Assembly: GCA_031278315.1 (NCBI GenBank)
Contig: JAITKS010000112.1
Span: forward strand, 1-30,205
Direction of reading: 5' to 3'
Length of the DNA: 30,205 nt
Origin: Planctomycetaceae bacterium
GTDB lineage: Bacteria; Planctomycetota; Planctomycetia; Pirellulales; Thermoguttaceae
Shown here: positions 1 to 7,320 of the stretch, one piece after another
Position numbering within the stretch: position 1 is the stretch's first letter
Layout of the letters: each line of letters begins with the position of its first letter
Translations under genes and position numbers: made by a program
Notes under the pieces: generated by a model
What the model was told of the DNA's origin: nothing
The model's database searches: none
The model's input: only the letters and a program-made list of their open reading frames with translations

Positions 1-4
1 TAAA

Positions 5-374
5 ATGTACGATTATATTGCTATATCGACGTTAAATGATTTTATATTTTGTCCGTATTCGATTTATTTGCACAATGTCTATATAACTTGCGAAGAGGAG
101 TTGTTTCATGCTGTTCCGCAGACTCGCGGTAAAGCCGCACATGAAACGATTGATTTGATAAAAAAACATATAGCAGCTGTAAAGATGAAATCATCGGTTT
201 ATCTGTTTTTTGTAACGAATTGGGAATCGCTAGGAAAATTGATATTTATAAGCGCAACGAAAAATTGTTTATCGAAAGAAAATATCAACTCAACGCAACG
301 TAATTTATCGAGGTCAAAATTATCAATTGTGCGGGACAATATTTTTTGCGGTCTATTTTGAACCATTACATTAG
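5..374 (+). pseudogene. cas4: Degenerate CRISPR-associated cas4 (RecB-like exonuclease), frameshifted
   Basis: Cas4 proteins are RecB-like nucleases that help CRISPR adaptation. The first frame (5-154) reads YIAISTLNDFIFCPYSIYLH and then PQTRGKAAHETID. This is the Cas4 N-terminus, with the first Cys of its Fe-S cluster and the GK.xHE nuclease entry motif. Homology then jumps frame: from 157 another frame reads DKKTYSSCKDEIIGLSVFCN and KIDIYKRNEKLFIERKYQL, which includes the GKIDI-like and IERK catalytic motifs (the Gly before KID is Arg here). It stops at 301. A third frame from 297 reads VIYRGQNYQL and stops at 372-374. The C-terminal half, with the remaining cluster cysteines, is missing. 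The style resembles Cas4 of type V-A loci from memory, but the subtype is uncertain. A TAA at 1-3, just before the ATG at 5, could be the stop of an upstream cas gene outside the window. No cas1, cas2 or array follows. The frame analysis is seen directly; the family call rests on motifs. Confidence 0.75.
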
Positions 375-559
375 AAGAGACATTTTCCTCGAACAAAAAT
401 TAATGTAGATTGAAAATGGTCAATCAATTCCTTGACACTCAAATCCTCCACTTTATACAAAACCATTTCGGGTCTAGTTTTTGCCGTCCGCCGCTCTAAT
501 AATCGCGGCTTTATTTCTGAACGATCTTTCAATGCGTATTTATTTTTATGCGTGAACGG
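371..559 (-). pseudogene. Possible transposase C-terminal remnant (IS4-like)
   Basis: An open minus-strand frame without a plausible start runs from a stop near 562 to a stop at 371-373. It reads KYALKDRSEIKPRLLERRTA then KTRPEMVLYK. The pattern R..xKPR..xRR..K.xP.M recalls the C-terminal tail of some IS4-family transposases. It begins where the cas4 relic ends, as expected if an element inserted there and then decayed. Only about 60 codons survive and no DDE motif is present, so the family call is weak. It may be a fortuitous open frame. Confidence 0.3.
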
Positions 560-600
560 TTATCTTTTTCGTTACAAAAAATAAAACTGAATTTCAAATA
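549..600 (-). repeat. Family A repeat, partial (right end)
   Basis: Read on the minus strand, this carries ttttgtaacgaaaaagataa followed by ccgttcacg. The same junction occurs near 18144-18165 and 26540-26565. The central gtagagacac palindrome of the full element is absent, so this looks like a decayed or solo end. Confidence 0.55.
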
Positions 601-603
601 AAT

Positions 604-637
604 TATGAATCGTTTATGAATCGTTTATGAATCGTTT
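604..637. repeat. Short tandem repeat, 11 bp x3
   Basis: Three head-to-tail copies of tatgaatcgtt lie in the non-coding stretch between the cas4 relic and the wall-protein terminator. No function is evident; replication slippage is the simple explanation. Confidence 0.85.
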
Positions 638-717
638 CAAAATTTCCTGCTACCCTTTGCAGACTTGATAATCTGTAATGAATTTAAAAACTAACCTCAT
701 TTTCACTATTGGATAGT

Positions 718-754
718 TACAAAAAAACCGGAGAAGTTTTTTGAACTTCTCCGG
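718..754 (-). terminator. Rho-independent terminator of the YTV wall-protein gene
   Basis: A perfect inverted repeat, ccggagaagtt / aacttctccgg, is flanked on the plus strand by a run of seven A (721-727). On the minus strand this is a strong GC-rich stem followed by a U tract, about 120 nt past the stop codon of the minus-strand gene. It is the clearest terminator in the window. Confidence 0.85.
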
Positions 755-765
755 CTTAACAATTT

Positions 766-792
766 AACCGAAACAATTTTTTTCGGTTTTTT
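766..792 (+). terminator. Second hairpin, plus-strand terminator-like
   Basis: The arms aaccgaaa / tttcggtt are followed by further T on the plus strand. Facing opposite to the 718-754 stem, it would stop transcription arriving from the left and protect the minus-strand gene. The stem is short and AT-rich, so termination strength is uncertain. Confidence 0.5.
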
Positions 793-873
793 AGGGAAAT
801 AACAACCTTCACAAAAAATTAATTCTTAAATCATTATTCAGAACAGTAATTATTGCTTGGTTATATTCTATAA

Positions 874-3396
874 TTAACGTTCCAAAATTTTTCGTCCTCT
901 TACAGGAACTGGTACCTGATAAGTTGTTACCTTAGGTATTCTTTGCGATACAATATACTTTTCTTGACGAGGCTCAAGTTTATACCCGATAACAGTTTTT
1001 TCAGCTTGTTCCGGCTTTAATGTTACATAATTTCGGTCAACTTCTTTTTCCTCTGGAACTAATCTGCAAATACGATAAGGAACAGTTTTTTCAACAGTCT
1101 CAATCTCATTGCGACATACCTGATAATGTACTGTCTTGACCTTTTGTTCCGGTACGTATCGGCAAACTGTATATTCTTCGCTTTTCTCTTCTGGAATAAG
1201 TTTACAAACAACATAATTTACCGTTTTGGTCCGCTGTTCAGGAACGAATCGACACACTTTATAATTGTGAATTTTCGTTTCAGGAGTCAACTTGCAAACT
1301 TGATAATTCACTGTTTTGACTTTCTGTTCCGGTACATGACGGCAAATCGTGTACTCTTCACTTTTCTCTTCTGGAATAAGTTTGCAAACAACATAATTTA
1401 CCGTTTTAGTCTGTTGTTCAGGAACAAGTCGACAAACTGTATATTTCTGAATTTTCGTTTCAGGAATCAACTTTTTCTCGACATAATTTACGGTCTTTGT
1501 TTTAACTTCCGGTACATGACGGCAAACTACATATTCTTCGCTTTTTTCCTCCGGCACTAACTTACAAACGACATAATTTACCGTTTTTGTCCGCTGTTCG
1601 GGAACGAATCTGCAAACATTGTAAGTTCGTGTTTTGGTTTCAGGAATCAACTTGCAATACAATTTATTTACCGTTTTCGTGCGAACTTCAGGAATCAATT
1701 TACAAACTGTATATTTCCTGACTTTAGTTTCAGGTATCAGTTTACAAACGACATAATTTACCGTCTTGGTTTGCTGTTCAGGGACAAATCTGCAAACTGT
1801 GTAAGTTTGAATTTTCTTTTCAGGAATAAGCTTGCAAGATAAATAATTGACCGTCTTGGTACGAACTTCAGGTACATATTTGATAGCGGTAATCTCTTTT
1901 TCATTTACTTCGGGAATCCAAATTTTCTTGTAACAAGTTACCGGTTGACCCTGAGTTATAACAGGTTTAATCCGATTAAACTCTTTGCCGTCTGCGTCTT
2001 TTTCGGTAACTAAAGTGTGTTTAATTATTGACTGCCCCGGTACTTCGTAACTCTTTATTTCCCAATGTCCGCCAACTACCTGAACTTTCTTTTGATAAGG
2101 AACCGCCTTACAAACAACATAAGAAACTTCCTTACTTTTAGTTTCATAAGTAGGTTTAAGAATAGTAATTTCACGTTGTTTTTCTTCTAAAACCGGCTTT
2201 GCAACATAATAATTGACTTCCTTACTTTTCGTTTCGTAAACTCGTTTGTTTTCGATATATTGCTGCTCTCGTTCTTCAAAAACCGCCTTCTTTACGATGT
2301 AAGAAACTTCTTCAGTTTTGGTTTCATAAACAGGTTTAAGAACTGTATAATCTTGTTGTTTTTCTTCCCAAAGAAGTTTATTAACAATATAATTGACTTC
2401 TTTGGTTCGCGGTTCATAAACAGGTTTAAATGCTGTCCAAGTCCGATTTTTTTTCTCGTAAACCGGCTTGTAACTCACATAAGAAACCTCACGGCTCTTT
2501 GATTCATAAACCGGTTTTAAGTTTATTACTTCGCGTTGTTTTTCTTCAAAAACCGGTCTCATCGAGATATAATTTACCTCTTTAGTTCGCGGTTCATAAA
2601 CTCGTTTCAACTCGACCCAATTTCGTACTTTCTTTTCAAAAACCGGCTTGTATTCAATATATGAAACTTCCTTTGTTCGCGATTCAAATGTCGGTTTCAA
2701 AACAATGTATTCACGTTGTCTGTCTTCCCAAACAGGCTTGTAAGCGATGTAATTTACATCTTTCGATTTTTGTAAATACTCACGTTTAAAATCAATCCAT
2801 TTTCGTACTTTCTTTTCGAATACCGGTTTGTAAGAAATATACGGTACTTCTTTGGTTCGCAATTCAAAAGATGGTTTTAAAACAACATATTCACGTTGCT
2901 TGTCTTCCCAAACAGGTTTGCTTACATAGTGTGTAACTTCTTTCGATTTTTGAATATATTCACGTTTGAAATCGATCCAATTCCGTACTTTCTTTTCATA
3001 TACTGGTTTGTATGTAATATATGGAACATCAGCAGTTTTCGTTTCCCAGATTGGTTTGACTATATTATAAGAGACCTTCCTTGTTTTCTCTTCATACACT
3101 GGTTTTACTACAGTATATTTAACTTTTTCGGTACGCATTTCTGGTACGTAACGATAATATTGGACTTTACGAGTTACTGGTACTTTATCGTAAACAGTCC
3201 GATAACAAGTTGATAACTTCGTTTCATACTCGACTTTATAAAAAGTCTTGAACTCTGTACTATTATAAGCGAAGTCTTCAAAATTCGCACGATAGGTACC
3301 AATTCCGCAATAGCCCGCATCGGCAATCTGCGTAAATGTGCCTAACATATAGAGAGCCAGTGCGAAAAGGATAGCTCCCGTAAACTTGATTTTCAT
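874..3396 (-). CDS. Planctomycete YTV-repeat cell-wall protein (840 aa, secreted)
   Basis: This is a structural surface protein of the YTV-repeat type known from planctomycete cell walls. Residues 1-27 form a signal peptide (hydrophobic 6-22, ADA cleavage-like motif). Residues about 121-420 are ten units of exactly 30 residues (pattern [TS]KEV.Y...KPV.E.K.R.....K..YE..) with no cysteine. A non-repeat bridge spans 431-510. Residues 511-750 are eight units of exactly 30 residues of a second type (..TKTVNY..CKLIPE.K...YTVCR.VPE), with Cys at unit positions 11 and 25 in nearly every copy. The distance from 121 to 511 is 13 x 30, so the register is never broken. Paired cysteines suggest disulfide cross-linking in the wall (inference). 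The start is supported by an AGGAGGA site just upstream. The gene stands alone, with its own terminator. The protein is highly basic and rich in Tyr, Val, Lys and Glu. There is no enzyme motif. Confidence 0.85.
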   Translation of the reverse strand: MKIKFTGAILFALALYMLGTFTQIADAGYCGIGTYRANFEDFAYNSTEFKTFYKVEYETKLSTCYRTVYDKVPVTRKVQYYRYVPEMRTEKVKYTVVKPVYEEKTRKVSYNIVKPIWETKTADVPYITYKPVYEKKVRNWIDFKREYIQKSKEVTHYVSKPVWEDKQREYVVLKPSFELRTKEVPYISYKPVFEKKVRKWIDFKREYLQKSKDVNYIAYKPVWEDRQREYIVLKPTFESRTKEVSYIEYKPVFEKKVRNWVELKRVYEPRTKEVNYISMRPVFEEKQREVINLKPVYESKSREVSYVSYKPVYEKKNRTWTAFKPVYEPRTKEVNYIVNKLLWEEKQQDYTVLKPVYETKTEEVSYIVKKAVFEEREQQYIENKRVYETKSKEVNYYVAKPVLEEKQREITILKPTYETKSKEVSYVVCKAVPYQKKVQVVGGHWEIKSYEVPGQSIIKHTLVTEKDADGKEFNRIKPVITQGQPVTCYKKIWIPEVNEKEITAIKYVPEVRTKTVNYLSCKLIPEKKIQTYTVCRFVPEQQTKTVNYVVCKLIPETKVRKYTVCKLIPEVRTKTVNKLYCKLIPETKTRTYNVCRFVPEQRTKTVNYVVCKLVPEEKSEEYVVCRHVPEVKTKTVNYVEKKLIPETKIQKYTVCRLVPEQQTKTVNYVVCKLIPEEKSEEYTICRHVPEQKVKTVNYQVCKLTPETKIHNYKVCRFVPEQRTKTVNYVVCKLIPEEKSEEYTVCRYVPEQKVKTVHYQVCRNEIETVEKTVPYRICRLVPEEKEVDRNYVTLKPEQAEKTVIGYKLEPRQEKYIVSQRIPKVTTYQVPVPVRGRKILER
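1147..1866 (-). repeat. Coding repeat block 2: 8 x 90 bp, Cys-bearing units
   Basis: Eight in-frame units of exactly 90 bp encode residues 511-750 of the wall protein. Some unit pairs are nearly identical, for example those containing VCKLIPEEKSEEYT, which suggests recent duplication or gene conversion. Confidence 0.85.
2137..3036 (-). repeat. Coding repeat block 1: 10 x 90 bp, Cys-free units
   Basis: Ten units of exactly 90 bp encode residues 121-420. Over much of the block, units with KKVR.W alternate with units with EDKQREY, giving a 180-bp higher-order rhythm and suggesting duplication as unit pairs. Confidence 0.85.
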
Positions 3397-3400
3397 TTGT

Positions 3401-3427
3401 TCCTCCTACACCGACTTGAAAATCGGT
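3401..3427 (-). promoter_or_regulatory. Shine-Dalgarno site plus small hairpin before the wall-protein gene
   Basis: On the minus strand an accga / tcggt stem (3410-3427, 8-nt loop) ends just before AGGAGGA (complement of 3401-3407), which sits a few bases ahead of the ATG. The strong ribosome site fits an abundant structural protein. Any regulation by the stem is speculative because it has only five base pairs. Confidence 0.4.
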
Positions 3428-4632
3428 AAAAACAGTTTGTGAAGTGTGATCAAACTACATCCCATTTGTTGTGTCTAGTTTTATTTATTCAGCCGTTCCT
3501 ATTCAATTACATTTCACATATCGTTCAAACAGATGCTAGATAATATATAGTCAAAAATCTTATCGGCAATATGATTGTAATCTCTGTAACGATTGTATCG
3601 ATATGATGAAGTTTTCCGTTTGAATAGAATGTAACTGTAAAAACTCATCTTATGTATAAAAAACACAAGATAAATAAAATGTACAGGTAGAACGTCTGTT
3701 TCAATACTAGCATTATTATATCGCCCATTTTAACAAAAGTAAAGCAGCCTAGCCAATTTTTTTTATTATTTTGATGTGTTTTGTGTATTTGTTCTATTTT
3801 TTCTGATTTTTATAATTTATCCAATCGACATATTTTAACAATTCTATGGCACTATTATATGACATAATAGGAATTTATAGAAATTCATACACAATTTAAC
3901 GGATTTTTTTACTTGCAATTTAAGATATTGAGACGTAAAAGATATAGGCTAAACAGAATACGAGAAATCGTAACTAGCAATTAAAAAATAGAGTTGTTCT
4001 AATGATAATTCTGATAATAGTTTACCGGCGTTTTATTAGCGGTTAAAAAAAATTACAATGAATTTTAAAGAATTTTTTAAATTTCTCAAATCGAGCTCTG
4101 TCGGCAGAGCAGATTTTATTTAGTCAAAATTTTGTAAAATTCTAAAAATAAGTTTTTACTAACCGCAAAGATAAAAAATTTCTTTGAGATGCAGCTTAAA
4201 TTTTTCTTTTTGATTGGAAATATAATACTGATTTAACGTAACGTTTTCGGTATCTACGTAAAAATTTCCTCAATATTTTCAGTCTCCAGTTGGTAAGAAA
4301 TATAATTGAAATTTTAGAGTTTTCCGTAATATTTGTTTAACTCTAAATTTTGACAATGAATATGCTGTAGTAAATTTATTCTATATTTCACTTATTTTCA
4401 TTGTTTCAAGGGGGGAGTTGATTTTTAAATTATAATTTGGTAGAATAACACAATCTGGGGAAAGACTAGTTTGGAATCGAAATTTTTTAGAGTTTTTAAT
4501 ATTTTCCTCAAATCAACAAGTCAATTTCAATTTTGTATTTTATTTAAATTACATATATCTTCTATTGTTACAATAACTGAAGGAGAATAAGTAAAAATTC
4601 GTTGAACAGAACTTGAATAAGCGTAAAATTTT

Positions 4633-4754
4633 GTTCACGTAAATTTAATATTATTTTGATAAAATGACAATACTAAACTAATTAAGCAATTATATTAAAT
4701 TGTATAAAACAGCTAAATTCTGTCTAATTTGTAGTATAGTTAATTTACGTGAAT
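4633..4754. repeat. Inverted repeat pair (MITE-like, about 120 bp)
   Basis: The sequence ttcacgtaaatttaa at the left end and its near-perfect complement at the right end bound about 95 bp of AT-rich DNA with further internal complementarity. This fits a small non-autonomous element or a long stem-loop. No target-site duplication could be established. Confidence 0.45.
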
Positions 4755-4848
4755 TAGGTAGTTTATATTTTGAATATTTCGTAATGTGAGTTCTTGTTTG
4801 TACGTGTTAAGTTATAGTCTAAATATTATTTGACTTTTAGCATGACAG

Positions 4849-4970
4849 TATATACGTATCGAACTATGAAATTCGGCAAAATAACTACGTAAGAGCCTTC
4901 TTCCCGATAGGTAATTAGGTTTTACAAAATGTGTTTTCGTATTGCCGAAATTCATATTGCGATATGTATA
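4849..4970. repeat. Family B repeat, inverted pair
   Basis: The left half tatatacgtatcgaactatg followed by aaattcggcaaa is mirrored at 4934-4970 by ttcgtattgccgaaattcat ending gatatgtata. The whole can fold back on itself and lies about 100 nt before the DUF4912 gene. Confidence 0.65.
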
Positions 4971-5068
4971 AAGGTTTTCAAGAGTGAAAAATTTTATTGA
5001 ATTTAATTGCGAAATAGTTGTTAATTAAACCATTAATTTTTTTTGAACAATATAATTGGGGGTAAAAC

Positions 5069-6499
5069 GTGGCAACATCGGCGGAACTTAATACTTTGAC
5101 AATAAAGCAACTTGGCTCAATAGCCAAAGAGCTTGCTGTTCAAGGATGGCACGAAATGAGAAAGGACGAGTTGGTTCGTTCTATTATTTCGAAAGGCAGA
5201 TCGAAAAGCGGCGGCGAGCGTCTCAAGAAGATTTTGAGATCGTCCAAATTCGTAGAATTTAAGATCGGTAAAACAGCACCTGCGAAATCTGCGCAGATTA
5301 AATCTGGTTCTATCCGTTCAACGTCTGTAAAACCGGCGTTACCTAAAGCGAAGAAAAAATCAGCGGTTGTAATTTCTGCGGCACCGAGTTTGTCGCCGAA
5401 AGTCAAATCTGTGACGTCTAATACAGCTAGCGGAGTTGAGCATGGCGGCAGCGGCGGCGGTCATGTTGAAACAAAGCCTAATAAGCGGCGGCGCTCACCG
5501 AAATCAGACGATTCTATTAAATCTGGAACGTTGCGTGATCGGCGTAAGGAGTCACCGCGTAAACTTGCAAGTACAGAGGAAGACCTCATTCGGACGGATA
5601 ATGCTGCGTTAGTTTCGGAGCGTTCGCGGCTCAGCAGAGATTTAGGAACTTCAGAGATTTCAATAAAGGAAGACCAGCTTGCGTTGACGGTTCGAGGTCC
5701 GTTTTGGCTGCATGCTTTTTGGCAATTGAGTAGTCGTACGATTGAGCGAATAAAGGTATCGATGGGTCATTTTTGGTACACTGCGGTACCGATTTTACGA
5801 ATTTTTCGGTTAGATTCGGATTCATCTATGCTGGAGCGGCGCAGGTTATTTCGTGAAATAAAAATTCATGGCGGTGTTAGGCATTGGTATATTGATGTCA
5901 TTGATCCGCCGTCGGCATATCAGGCGGAGTTAGGTTATTTATCGAAGGAGAAAAAATTTCATTTGCTTGTTTCAAGCAATACTGTTGAGACGCCGCCGCG
6001 GCAGATCGTTGATGATCTCGACAAATTGGATGACAATTGGCGGGAGATTGATGAGAACTTGGCACGTATTTACAAATTGAGTACAAATGATACAAACAAT
6101 GCCGATTTAAAACGTGTTTTTGAAAAACATTTGAACAGACCGATGTCACAACCGCTTATTTCAAGATATAAAAGTATGAAGCAAAAGGGAGGCAGTGCAA
6201 GCGGTGTCGGCAATATTAGTGAAAAGACAAGACGTAATTTTAATTTCAATATTGACGCAGACATTATTATTCATGGTAAAACTGATCCAAGTGTTCAAGT
6301 TACAGTGAAAAATGAGCCAATTACGATTAACTCAGATGGTACTTTTTCAGTGAGATTTTCAATACCGGAGAAACGGCATGTCTTTCCGATTGAGGCTGAA
6401 AGCAGTGACGGTGTTGAGGTGCAACGTGTAATTTTAACAATGGAGAGAAATACAAGAATACTTGAAACGTTGTTTCAGGAACATTCAGAAGACGATTAG
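5069..6499 (+). CDS. Rho-N / DUF4912 domain protein (476 aa)
   Basis: Function is unknown. Residues 8-42 (LTIKQLGSIAKELAVQGW, then MRKDELV) match the helical Rho-N/SAP-like fold that often binds nucleic acid. Residues 43-195 are a basic, Ser/Lys/Arg-rich, probably disordered linker. Residues about 200-335 are a DUF4912 domain (GPFWLHAFWQLS ... IHGGVRHWYIDVIDPPSAYQ ... ELGY). Residues 390-460 form a beta-rich C-terminal tail (DADIIIHGKTDPSVQVTV). DUF4912 after a Rho-N domain is a known architecture in planctomycetes and some other phyla. The start is GTG, preceded by a G-rich GGGGGT site, and fits the Rho-N domain boundary. It is transcribed away from the wall-protein gene, with a family B repeat in its upstream region. 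GC content looks higher than its surroundings, as expected for coding DNA. The domain call is fairly sure; the role is not known. Confidence 0.75.
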   Translation: MATSAELNTLTIKQLGSIAKELAVQGWHEMRKDELVRSIISKGRSKSGGERLKKILRSSKFVEFKIGKTAPAKSAQIKSGSIRSTSVKPALPKAKKKSAVVISAAPSLSPKVKSVTSNTASGVEHGGSGGGHVETKPNKRRRSPKSDDSIKSGTLRDRRKESPRKLASTEEDLIRTDNAALVSERSRLSRDLGTSEISIKEDQLALTVRGPFWLHAFWQLSSRTIERIKVSMGHFWYTAVPILRIFRLDSDSSMLERRRLFREIKIHGGVRHWYIDVIDPPSAYQAELGYLSKEKKFHLLVSSNTVETPPRQIVDDLDKLDDNWREIDENLARIYKLSTNDTNNADLKRVFEKHLNRPMSQPLISRYKSMKQKGGSASGVGNISEKTRRNFNFNIDADIIIHGKTDPSVQVTVKNEPITINSDGTFSVRFSIPEKRHVFPIEAESSDGVEVQRVILTMERNTRILETLFQEHSEDD

Positions 6500-6576
6500 C
6501 AGTTTGTTTTTTCTTATACAACTTGTGCTATGATTTTTCGGTAATATATCGGTAATATAATGTGGAATATTTTAAG

Positions 6577-6678
6577 TTATTCTCATTTGAATTTTGGTTC
6601 GAGCTGTTTATTTATTGGGAGCAGGTTTTGTTGAGACGTCTTTGTATTACCGAAAATTATAGTATGATGTTTGTATGA
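6577..6678 (-). repeat. Family B repeat, reverse orientation
   Basis: Read on the plus strand, it runs ctcatttgaattttggttcg ... tattaccgaaaattatagta, the reverse complement of the consensus. It fills much of the 400-bp spacer between the DUF4912 gene and the TolQ-like gene. The rest of the spacer is AT-rich with an attttt run near 6705-6728. Confidence 0.6.
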
Positions 6679-6901
6679 AATATTTTTTTGCAGCTGATGT
6701 GTATAATTTTTATTTTTATTTTTATTTCTGACTTATAGATAAACTTTTTTCGTGTAAAAATAAGTTAGCCGTGAAGGGGCGGTAGGAAAGTTTAATTGAT
6801 TTATTATTTAATTCTATTTCTGTTGTTGTTGGAAATGTAAAGGGCAAACATTCCACTGATGTATTATCTGGAATTTTATTTTTTGAATTAGAGGCATTTT
6901 T

Positions 6902-7303
6902 ATGTTTAGTATTTTTACTCCATATTTTGAATTTATTAGCGGTTGGGACTGGATAATTATTAGCTATGGAATTTTTTTAGCATTATTTCAGTTATTTGCA
7001 ATTTTTATGCGTTACAATAGTAAGCGAGTTTTTTTTGTACAGAATCTTGGTCAGATACAGGCGTCGTGTTTACAATGGACAGAGCTTTTGCCGGTGTTAG
7101 GTTTGATTGGTACTGTAATAGCGATGTTAAGTACGTTTGCGGAATTTTCGGTTACGCATGGTGAGGGGGTTGATATTGCTGTAATAATTCGTAGATTTGC
7201 GCCGGCGATGACAACAACGTTATCGGGTCTTTTTATGGTTGTTCTCAATTTACCGTTGAATCAAATTCTTTTTATTTTATCTAATAATAGGAAGAATCAG
7301 TAA
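6902..7303 (+). CDS. Small MotA/TolQ/ExbB proton-channel family protein (133 aa)
   Basis: Proteins of this family form the membrane channel that uses the proton gradient to drive MotB, TolR or ExbD partners. Three membrane segments are visible, at about residues 17-36, 62-80 and 104-127. The family signature is LLPVLGLIGTVIAML (62-76), with RFAPAMTTTLSGLFMVVLNL (98-117) forming the last helix. Typical ExbB/TolQ proteins are over 200 residues, so this is a minimal version that keeps only the core channel. The start is an ATG preceded by a weak GAGG. No ExbD/TolR/MotB gene is adjacent; rarA follows 17 bp downstream, so the two may be cotranscribed. The partner, if any, must lie elsewhere. The family is clear; the specific role is not. 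Confidence 0.75.
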   Translation: MFSIFTPYFEFISGWDWIIISYGIFLALFQLFAIFMRYNSKRVFFVQNLGQIQASCLQWTELLPVLGLIGTVIAMLSTFAEFSVTHGEGVDIAVIIRRFAPAMTTTLSGLFMVVLNLPLNQILFILSNNRKNQ

Positions 7304-7320
7304 CAATTCTTGATTATTAA

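Larger units (their letters stand above)
3430..5068. other. 1.6-kb gene-poor, very AT-rich stretch
   Basis: No reading frame here has protein-like composition on either strand. It contains the 5' regions of two divergent genes, a hairpin gctctg-tcgg-cagagc at 4095-4110, an inverted-repeat pair at 4633-4754, and a family B repeat at 4849-4970. I found no tRNA, no DnaA boxes and no recognisable structured RNA. Confidence 0.6.

Noticed and set aside
1126..3213. Several plus-strand frames inside the wall-protein gene
   Set aside because: They are Phe/Ile/Arg-rich reflections of the minus-strand repeat codons and follow its 90-bp period.
3430..5068. Replication origin or tRNA genes in the gene desert
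   Set aside because: No DnaA-box cluster (ttatccaca-like) and no cloverleaf or T-loop (ggttcgaatcc-like) sequence was found.
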